Source: an uncultured Bacteroidota bacterium (lineage in GTDB: Bacteria > Bacteroidota > Bacteroidia > 2-12-FULL-35-15). Taken from it: a DNA stretch of 41,689 nucleotides. The translations under genes were made by a program, and so were the position numbers. This document shows, piece after piece, positions 33,243 to 39,852 of this stretch. Under the pieces are notes generated by a model, which saw only the letters and a program-made list of their open reading frames with translations, searched no databases and was not told the origin of the DNA. Each line of letters starts with the position of its first letter. Position 1 is the first letter of the stretch. The stretch covers positions 1 through 41,689 of the forward strand of contig CAIYIS010000030.1 in NCBI GenBank assembly GCA_903926385.1. Reading direction: 5' to 3'.

Positions 33243-33450
33243 TATAAGAATGGTATATCGGCAACTTGTTTACCATATCAACCCTATAAGAATGGTATAT
33301 CGGCAACTTGTTTACTTTATAAACCGTATAAGAACGGTATCTCGGCAACTTGTCTACAATATCAACCTTGTATGAATTGTATCTCGGCAACTTGTTACTA
33401 AATCAACCGTATAAGAATGATGTCCCAGCAACTTGTTTACTATATTTGTT
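33243..33450. repeat. Second 42-bp tandem array (5 copies, unrelated sequence)
   Basis: Five imperfect units of 42 bp (41-42 in the last), each with TATAAGAATGGTATATCGGC followed by AACTTGTTTAC and ATCAACC. Landmark TATAAGAA recurs at 33243, 33285 and 33327, and TCGGCAAC continues the period in the fourth unit. Copies diverge toward the right. A minus-strand frame stays open as 14-residue repeats, which follows from the period. The flanks (32994-33242 and 33451-33700) hold no gene or other structure that I can name. Confidence 0.9.
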
Positions 33451-33707
33451 TATTAAGATTGCCGACCGGCTGTATTTGGCATATGCAAAAAACTTAAAAG
33501 TATCTACAAATTGACTTTGCCTATCCTTAACCAAATTGTAATATTCAACAAAAACAGACTTGCATTACCTTTAAATGTTTCAATAGAATAACAGAGTGAT
33601 AAAAAAATGGTCGGACTTTAATTTGTAATTATTGAGTAAAACTAACTTTTAACCTTATTTGCCATTTCTCTAAATGAGGTAAGGTGTATGCGTAACGAAA
33701 TTATTTG

Positions 33708-33715
33708 TACTTTTG
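33708..33715 (+). promoter_or_regulatory. -7 promoter box (TACTTTTG) of the universal stress protein gene
   Basis: Exact TAnnTTTG; it rules out the longer in-frame start at 33705 and places transcription start just before the ATG at 33738. Confidence 0.65.
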
Positions 33716-33737
33716 CGCCAAAATTTTTAAAACAATC

Positions 33738-34562
33738 ATGTCGACAACCCAAAGCTGTATTTTAGTACCTATAGATTCTACCGAACAGACTATTATTGCC
33801 CTTCACCAATCGTATAACTTAGCACGATTAACTAATTCTAAAATAGTATTGATGAGTGTTGACGAAGGAGAACCTCCCTTTAAGCATCATCATTTAGAAG
33901 AGCTTGCTAAAGAGGCTTCTGCTGATTCCGGACAACCTGTTGAAACTATGGTAAGAGATGGAAATGTGTATGACGAAATTATTAAAGTAGCCGATGTTAT
34001 CAATCCTCTTTTTATTATGATTGGTTTAACTTCTAAGATTAATGTTGGCAAAATAATTGGCAGAAATGCCTTTAAAATGGTGCGCGAATCCAAACATCCG
34101 GTTATCACCATTAGAGGAAAAGAGCACCATGATGGTTGCAAAACCATATTGTTGCCCCTCGACTTAACAAAAGAAACCAGAGAAAAAGTAGACAAAGCCG
34201 TTCATTTAGCCAAATTGTTCAATGCTACGGTTAGGGTTATTTCCATTTTAACCACCACCGATGAGTTTGCAGAGAACAGATTAATTTCTTTGTCCAATCA
34301 GGTTTGGAAACATATCAAAAGCGAAGGGGTTCGTTGTTCTATTAAAACATTGAGAGGAAAGGATATTACTCAAATGATTTTGGATTATGGACACGAAGTG
34401 GAAGCTGATCTTATTTTAATTATGAGTAAAGCTGAATTGTCGGTAACTGAATTTTTTATCGGAACAGTTGCTCAGCGTATTATTAACGAAAGCGATATCC
34501 CAGTGGTTAGTTACCGACCAATGAAACGAAAGGATATGACCACTTTCGTGACACCTTATTAA
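33738..34562 (+). CDS. Tandem universal stress protein (two UspA domains)
   Basis: A 274-residue cytoplasmic protein with two UspA-type domains (~1-135 and ~140-274). Domain 1 begins SCILVPIDSTEQTIIALHQS; domain 2 begins CKTILLPLDLTKETREKVDK and ends NESDIPVVSYRP. The usual ATP-binding G-x2-G-x9-G(S/T) is not intact: domain 1 reads GRNAFKMV and domain 2 ELSVTEFFIGTVAQRII, so nucleotide binding may be lost or altered. The ATG at 33738 is chosen because of the promoter box at 33708-33715. It is a single-gene unit ended by a hairpin. Confidence 0.9.
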   Translation: MSTTQSCILVPIDSTEQTIIALHQSYNLARLTNSKIVLMSVDEGEPPFKHHHLEELAKEASADSGQPVETMVRDGNVYDEIIKVADVINPLFIMIGLTSKINVGKIIGRNAFKMVRESKHPVITIRGKEHHDGCKTILLPLDLTKETREKVDKAVHLAKLFNATVRVISILTTTDEFAENRLISLSNQVWKHIKSEGVRCSIKTLRGKDITQMILDYGHEVEADLILIMSKAELSVTEFFIGTVAQRIINESDIPVVSYRPMKRKDMTTFVTPY

Positions 34563-34600
34563 TAGTATCATTCTTCCGTAAGGGAAATAATATAGGAATC

Positions 34601-34645
34601 AAAAAAGACCTGTCTGTTGAATAACTGACAGGTCTTTCTTTTTGA
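34601..34645. terminator. Bidirectional terminator between usp and mqnE
   Basis: AGACCTGTC (34606-34614) pairs with GACAGGTCT (34627-34635), with A-run and T-run flanks, serving two convergent genes. Confidence 0.88.
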
Positions 34646-34675
34646 TTTAATCTTCCTAGACAGCAGATTTGTTTA

Positions 34676-35797
34676 TTAAATATGATTATAAAGCGTATCT
34701 CTCTCCACTGGAGTGCGGTTTACCTGTTTTATCAAATCTACTAGTTCCTGAGTAGTAAGTGTTGGTTTTTGCTCTTCAGCACCGGCCATGGTGTATATTT
34801 TTGTAGAATCGTCAATGGTTCCGTCAATATCATCTACTCCGAAAGCCAGAGAAAGTTGAGCAGTGCTTCGTCCTATCATAGGCCAATATGCTTTCAGGTG
34901 AGCAAAGTTGTCGAGAAAAATACGAGAAACAGCATAATTTCGAAGGTCTTCTATCAAACTTACTTCGGCAATATGGCTCATCTGATTGTCTTTATTACGA
35001 AACTTAAGCGGAATAAAGGTGTTAAAACCTTTTGTTTTATCCTGTAATATTCTAAGGCGATTCATATGGTCGATGCGATGAGCGTATGTTTCTACATGTC
35101 CGTATAAAATCGTAGCATTAGATGGCATTCCAAGTTTATGAGCAGTTTCGTGTATTTCGAGCCACTCGATAGCAGTACATTTGTCTTCGCAAATTTGTTT
35201 TCGTATTACTTCGTCAAATATTTCGGCACCACCGCCCGGCAAGGAGTCTTGTCCGTGTTCTTTTAATATACGCAATCCTTCCTCGTAACTAACTTTAGCC
35301 TTGCGACACATGTATTCCAATTCCACAGCAGTAAATGCTTTTACATGCACATCAGGTCTTAATTCCTTAATTTTTTTAATCAAATTGGCAAAATACATAA
35401 GTCCCATTTTTGGGTGAACACCACCAACAATGTGAACCTCTGTTATAGGCTTCCCATCGTAGCTACGCACTTTGTCCAATATTTCTTCCTCCGACATTTC
35501 CCAGTTACCATCGGTTTGTTTCAGCATTCGCGAATACGAACAGAATTTGCAATCGAACACACATAAATTAGTAGGTTCAACGTGAAAATTACGGTTAAAA
35601 TAAACATTGTTTCCGTTTTTGTTTTCGCGAACAAAATTGGCCAAAGCGCCCAAATAACCCAGTTCACCTTTTTCGTAAAGCAGAATACCTTCTTCTGGGG
35701 TAATGCGCTCGAGTGCCATTACTTTTCTGGCTATTTGTTTTAAATCTTCAGAAATTGCTGAATCCAATAATATGGTTGGAATGGTAAGAGTTTGCAT
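34676..35797 (-). CDS. mqnE: Aminofutalosine synthase
   Basis: A 373-residue radical SAM enzyme of the futalosine menaquinone pathway, joining SAM-derived adenosyl to 3-[(1-carboxyvinyl)oxy]benzoate. The cluster-binding motif CVFDCKFC is C79-x3-C83-x2-C86 within HVEPTNLCVFDCKFCSYSR. Further matches to MqnE are EVHIVGGVHPKMGLMYF, VKAFTAVELEYM, DSLPGGGAEIF, TAHKLGMPSNATILYGHVET, FIPLKFRN and DNFAHLKAYWPMIG. The alternative MqnC has a different N-terminal and mid-protein pattern. Promoter box at 35817-35824. Shows that the host makes menaquinone by the futalosine route. Confidence 0.94.
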   Translation of the reverse strand: MQTLTIPTILLDSAISEDLKQIARKVMALERITPEEGILLYEKGELGYLGALANFVRENKNGNNVYFNRNFHVEPTNLCVFDCKFCSYSRMLKQTDGNWEMSEEEILDKVRSYDGKPITEVHIVGGVHPKMGLMYFANLIKKIKELRPDVHVKAFTAVELEYMCRKAKVSYEEGLRILKEHGQDSLPGGGAEIFDEVIRKQICEDKCTAIEWLEIHETAHKLGMPSNATILYGHVETYAHRIDHMNRLRILQDKTKGFNTFIPLKFRNKDNQMSHIAEVSLIEDLRNYAVSRIFLDNFAHLKAYWPMIGRSTAQLSLAFGVDDIDGTIDDSTKIYTMAGAEEQKPTLTTQELVDLIKQVNRTPVERDTLYNHI

Positions 35798-35816
35798 ACG
35801 TTAAATTTTAAGGGCG

Positions 35817-35824
35817 CAAAGGTA
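35817..35824 (-). promoter_or_regulatory. -7 promoter box of mqnE
   Basis: TACCTTTG on the minus strand, exact TAnnTTTG, 19 bp before the ATG; divergent from the response-regulator promoter 50 bp away. Confidence 0.6.
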
Positions 35825-35876
35825 GTATTTTCGAATTGCAAAATGGTTATTTTGTCAATTTGTCAAATTGAAATTT

Positions 35877-35884
35877 TATATTTG
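35877..35884 (+). promoter_or_regulatory. -7 promoter box (TATATTTG) 6 bp from the response-regulator start
   Basis: Exact TAnnTTTG, with a TTTG at 35851-35854 (22 bp upstream) as possible -33. The short distance to ATG 35891 predicts a nearly leaderless transcript. Confidence 0.6.
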
Positions 35885-35890
35885 CACTCG

Positions 35891-36589
35891 ATGGAAAAGA
35901 AAAAAATTCTTTTAGTAGAAGATGAAGAACATCTTTTAAAAATTATTCAGTTAAATCTGGAGCTGGAAAACTATGAAGTAACCACAGCGGTGAACGGAAT
36001 AGATGCGCTCAAAGAATTTCGTAAAGGAAGCTTTGATGTTATTTTGCTTGATGTGATGCTGCCTGAACTCAATGGATTTGATGTATGCGAAGTAATTCGT
36101 TCCGAAAATGCTCGTGTGCCCATTATGTTTCTTACCGCCAAAGGCGCTAGTGCTGACCGAATACAAGGTCTTAAACTTGGAGCTGATGATTATCTGGTGA
36201 AACCTTTTAACCTAGAAGAATTATTGCTTCGTGTGGATATACTTATCAGACGCAGCAACCCCGAGCCCAACAAGCCGGAAGATATATTGACATACTCCTT
36301 TGGTGGCTTCCAAATTAATTTTGTAACATTTCAGGTTACTGATGAAGCGGGTAAAATAACCGACATTACTAAAAAAGAAATTGGATTACTCAAATTACTT
36401 ATTCAGCGTAAGGGCGAAGTAGTTTCGCGCGAAGAAATTCTGGATGTGGTGTGGGGTGTTGATGCTTATCCCTCCAGTAGAACAATAGATAATTATATAC
36501 TTGCTTTCAGAAAACTTTTTGAAAAAGACCAAAAAGACCCTCAGCATTTTCATTCGATAAGAGGAGTAGGGTATAAGTATACCGATTAA
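35891..36589 (+). CDS. OmpR/PhoB-family response regulator
   Basis: A 232-residue two-domain regulator. The receiver domain (~5-120) has LLVEDEEHLL, the phosphorylated aspartate D54 in ILLDVMLPELNG, FLTAKGASADRI and YLVKPF. The C-terminal winged helix (~135-230) includes TDITKKEIGLLKLLIQRKGE and SSRTIDNYILAFRKLF, ending RGVGYKYTD. No histidine kinase gene is next to it, so its partner lies elsewhere. A longer frame runs back to 35792, but it overlaps the mqnE start and both promoters; ATG 35891 starts directly at the receiver domain. Confidence 0.95.
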   Translation: MEKKKILLVEDEEHLLKIIQLNLELENYEVTTAVNGIDALKEFRKGSFDVILLDVMLPELNGFDVCEVIRSENARVPIMFLTAKGASADRIQGLKLGADDYLVKPFNLEELLLRVDILIRRSNPEPNKPEDILTYSFGGFQINFVTFQVTDEAGKITDITKKEIGLLKLLIQRKGEVVSREEILDVVWGVDAYPSSRTIDNYILAFRKLFEKDQKDPQHFHSIRGVGYKYTD

Positions 36590-36591
36590 AA

Positions 36592-39465
36592 TCAGCGATT
36601 GCAGATACCTTTAAACGAGCAGTATTCGCAGTTTTCGATTTCTTCGGTTTGTGTAAAATTTATTTCCGGATTAAATAGTTCGCTCAGCATTTGTTTTAAC
36701 TGAGTTTCGAATTCGTTCAGTACTTCAGTGTTGAGTTCGTTGCTATCATTCATATTTACCATTTTCAGTCCGGCACTCAATTGCCTAAATGTTATGATTC
36801 CTGAAACCATATTTTCGGTAATAACAGGATTCATTCTTTGATACATCAGCGCATACATCAATAACTGGAAGCTTTTGGCAAGTTCGCTGTTTGTTCGTAT
36901 GTCGTTCCAATCATCAAATTTCAGTTCCTTATCTTTTGCACTTCCTGTTTTGTAATCCACTATTCGCGTTACTTTACCAATAGAATCGATGCGGTCGGCA
37001 TTTCCTTTAATTTTCACATGGCGTTGTTCTACTTCTATAACTGTGGTTAGTTCCTGCTCCAGAGCAGTAATGATAGTAGGTTTGGAGTTTTTCTCGTTTT
37101 CTGTAATGCTTTTTATTTCCTGATTCAGAAAATTAGTGATGAACTTTACTGCTACTTTAACGGTAAGCAAATTTTTTCCATAACTAATTTCATTCTTGCT
37201 GTATTCTTCTTCGAATACTTCTTTAGTGGCCTCTTCAGTTCTTTTTTTCATTTCTGCCACATCAGCGGCATTTATTTTTTTACCGATAAATGGAGTGTAA
37301 AAAAGCTGAAGTACTTTGTGAATGGCGTTCCCCAATGTATCGGCACCAATGGTTTCTTCTACTTCGTCTTCTTCTTTCAATCCTTCTATGGCTTGAAAAT
37401 AAAATTGAAGTGTGCAATTTCGATAACGATTGAGCAGAGATGGAGAAAACCCTGATTCAGCTTTTACTGCCAGCACTTCCAGAATATGTGGTGTTTTGCT
37501 GATAACAATTTCATTGGTTGGTTTGTTTGCTGCCACAGGAATATTAACTAGCATCTCTTTCAGTTCAACATTCGGATTTGCTTTTGGCAATTCATAAATT
37601 AATTGAGTGAGGTATCTACTCTTTTCACCACTTCCAAATTCATCATTTTCGGTATTGTAAAGCAGATAAATATTTTTTGCCCGCTGAATGAGACGATAAA
37701 AATGGTAAGCAAATATGGCATCCTTGTCGCTGTATGTAGGCAAGCCGAAATGGTGTTTCAATTCGAAAGGCACGAATGAATTTACCGACTTAGCAGATGG
37801 CAAAATATCTTCGTTGCACGACAAAAGAATAACATTTTCAAAATCCAGCGTTCTTGTTTCGAGCATACCCATTACCTGCAAACCCATCAAAGGCTCGCCA
37901 TAAAAAGGCAAAGTGGTGGTGCGTATTATTTGATTTAAAATACTTCTCAGTGTTTTCAAATCATTAATGCTGGTGTTGTAATCACTGCTAAGGTCCTGTA
38001 TTCGTTTAATGATTTTTGTAAACGCAAAAAGATATTCGAGTTCCAGACTTGCTTTGTTTTCGGCTTTGTTTTCGCGTTGTGCCACCACAGCATTTTTTAA
38101 TAACTCAATCAGATAGGTGATGCAATAAAGTGCATCTTCGGTAGAACTCCAGTTCTTAAATATAGGCTTTAGTATTTCAAATTCGGAAGTACAATTCAGT
38201 TCAGTGAAAATATTTTCGAGCATGGAAGCACCAGCAAAAACAATGTTTCTGCCCTGTATCAGTTGTATTACTTTTTTTGCCGAACGATTTTTATTCCCTT
38301 CGGATAAGGCAATGGCAGTGTAGGGGTGACTAAGTAATTTTAAGATGTCGCTGTGATAAAAACTATAATTCGGTTTTCCTTTGCTCAATCGTTGCGCACT
38401 TTCGTGCAGATTTAAAACCAATTCGAAATAACCTGCCACAGGTGTATTCCTGAGCGGATAGCCCATCGTTACGTTGATGTCGGTTAAGTCGGCTGGCAAC
38501 GAATGCAACACCGGAAACAAAAGATTTTCATCGGCAAGCACGAGTGCTGTATTTTGCAAACTCTCGTATTCGGTTTTCAATTCACTTACCAGATTGCCCG
38601 CTACCTTAGCCTGAGCAACATTTTTAGCTGAACCAATAACGGTTATTTTTTTGTACTCGGTAGCAATTAGGTTTTCTTCTATAAGGGTACACTGCTCTTT
38701 TATTTTCGAAAAGATTCCTGACTGATTATATTTTCTGATAAATCTTCCGGCCTCTTGATCGGTATTGTCTACGTAATAAGCATCCGTATCCCATACTATT
38801 TCTGCTTTTCCGGCATTCAGCAATTTTTCGATAATAAGTTCTTCCGCCTTGTTAAGCGCATTGAATCCGGCAAATATTACTTTTTTCCAAGGGTGTTTAT
38901 TTATCCTTTCTTCGGCATTCAATGCAGCTATTTTGTATGCCATGCCTTGATATGCCTGATGTTTTGCCGTAAGCCGATCTCTGAAATGAAAATAATATTC
39001 TTTCAGCGATTTCCAAAACGTCAAATATTTAAGTTGAAATTCGGTGAGCTCATCACTGTTAAGTGTCCAGTTTTCGAGCTCTTTTATATCTTTTAAATTC
39101 CCAAACAACTGCGATGCATCCACCAGATAACGGTCTATTTCGTTGAAGTCATTTAAGAGTACTTGTCCCCACTTACTGAATTCATCAAAGCTTTCTGTTT
39201 CTCCATTGTTCAGTATCTTAATTGTTTCGTATAATTCAAAAAGCAGAGTGGTGGTATCGGCTAGTTCGGCTTCGGCCAGCAGGGCAACAAAATCTTCGGT
39301 AGCGAGTATTTCGGGCGCCCAAAACGTTTTTTGAAGATTGTTTGCCAAATGAGTTTTCAGAAATAATCCGGCTCTTCGGTTGGGCAGCACAATGCAAAGT
39401 TCACTGATGTCATCCTGGTATTTTTCATACAGGTGTTTTACTAATTTTTCGAGGAAAGATTGCAT
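36592..39465 (-). CDS. AddB-like PD-(D/E)XK nuclease / inactivated helicase of DNA double-strand-break repair
   Basis: A 957-residue protein with the layout of AddB/RexB-type proteins of Bacteroidota. The N-terminal region begins LCIVLPNRRAGLFLKTHLAN, like a helicase fold with degenerate ATP site. Mid-protein has KVIFAGFNALNKAEELIIEK and METRTLDFENVILLSCNEDI. The C-terminal nuclease has GNADRIDSIGKVTRIVDYKTG with catalytic D837-Y-K839. Four cysteines (C684 and C946-x2-C949-x5-C955 at the end) fit the iron-sulphur cluster typical of AddB nucleases. The AddA-like helicase partner is not next to it. It converges with the response regulator, 2 bp apart. Confidence 0.88.
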   Translation of the reverse strand: MQSFLEKLVKHLYEKYQDDISELCIVLPNRRAGLFLKTHLANNLQKTFWAPEILATEDFVALLAEAELADTTTLLFELYETIKILNNGETESFDEFSKWGQVLLNDFNEIDRYLVDASQLFGNLKDIKELENWTLNSDELTEFQLKYLTFWKSLKEYYFHFRDRLTAKHQAYQGMAYKIAALNAEERINKHPWKKVIFAGFNALNKAEELIIEKLLNAGKAEIVWDTDAYYVDNTDQEAGRFIRKYNQSGIFSKIKEQCTLIEENLIATEYKKITVIGSAKNVAQAKVAGNLVSELKTEYESLQNTALVLADENLLFPVLHSLPADLTDINVTMGYPLRNTPVAGYFELVLNLHESAQRLSKGKPNYSFYHSDILKLLSHPYTAIALSEGNKNRSAKKVIQLIQGRNIVFAGASMLENIFTELNCTSEFEILKPIFKNWSSTEDALYCITYLIELLKNAVVAQRENKAENKASLELEYLFAFTKIIKRIQDLSSDYNTSINDLKTLRSILNQIIRTTTLPFYGEPLMGLQVMGMLETRTLDFENVILLSCNEDILPSAKSVNSFVPFELKHHFGLPTYSDKDAIFAYHFYRLIQRAKNIYLLYNTENDEFGSGEKSRYLTQLIYELPKANPNVELKEMLVNIPVAANKPTNEIVISKTPHILEVLAVKAESGFSPSLLNRYRNCTLQFYFQAIEGLKEEDEVEETIGADTLGNAIHKVLQLFYTPFIGKKINAADVAEMKKRTEEATKEVFEEEYSKNEISYGKNLLTVKVAVKFITNFLNQEIKSITENEKNSKPTIITALEQELTTVIEVEQRHVKIKGNADRIDSIGKVTRIVDYKTGSAKDKELKFDDWNDIRTNSELAKSFQLLMYALMYQRMNPVITENMVSGIITFRQLSAGLKMVNMNDSNELNTEVLNEFETQLKQMLSELFNPEINFTQTEEIENCEYCSFKGICNR

Positions 39466-39519
39466 GTGGCGAAATTATAAATTATAAGTTATAAATGCAG
39501 CAGGTGATGTTGTTTAATT

Positions 39520-39527
39520 TACATTTG
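39520..39527 (+). promoter_or_regulatory. -7 promoter box (TACATTTG) 4 bp from the start codon
   Basis: Exact TAnnTTTG ending 4 bp before ATG 39532; again predicts an almost leaderless mRNA. Confidence 0.55.
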
Positions 39528-39531
39528 TGCC

Positions 39532-39777
39532 ATGAATCAACCGGTAAAATATCCACAGTTCCGAAAATATATCAATGATATGGCTTATTTCAAGATAGTT
39601 TCGGAATCAGAATGGGAAGAAATTCAAGTGATGGGCAAACGATATTCTATCCATTCGTTTATGGCAAAAATTCTACCTGACAGAAATTTTATTTACGATC
39701 TAACTTATGATTATAAGAGAAACTGGTTGAAAATAGAAGAAGAAGAATACGAAAGAATAAAGTCGAATGTTATTTAA
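39532..39777 (+). CDS. Small protein of unknown function
   Basis: An 81-residue acidic protein (QFRKYINDMAYFKIVSESEW, KRNWLKIEEEEYERIKSN) with no signal peptide or membrane helix. It has its own promoter box and a strong terminator right behind it, so it is a real single-gene unit. The family is not recognised. Confidence 0.75.
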   Translation: MNQPVKYPQFRKYINDMAYFKIVSESEWEEIQVMGKRYSIHSFMAKILPDRNFIYDLTYDYKRNWLKIEEEEYERIKSNVI

Positions 39778-39785
39778 CCAAAACC

Positions 39786-39825
39786 AAAAAAGGTTATTTC
39801 CTTACTAATGGAAATAACCTTTTTT
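39786..39825. terminator. Terminator, bidirectional
   Basis: GGTTATTTCC (39792-39801) pairs with GGAAATAACC (39810-39819), A-run before and T-run after; it serves the small gene and the convergent minus-strand gene. Confidence 0.92.
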
Positions 39826-39852
39826 GTAAAAACTCGTTTCTGATGAAAGAAA

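Noticed and set aside
33193-33390. Minus-strand frame of 14-residue repeats in the second 42-bp array
   Set aside because: Same period artefact; short, no promoter box or start context, and the repeat copies contain 1-2-bp indels that would break a frame.
33243-33450. CRISPR array
   Set aside because: Contiguous degenerate tandem repeats; the parts between the conserved cores also repeat, so they are not spacers.
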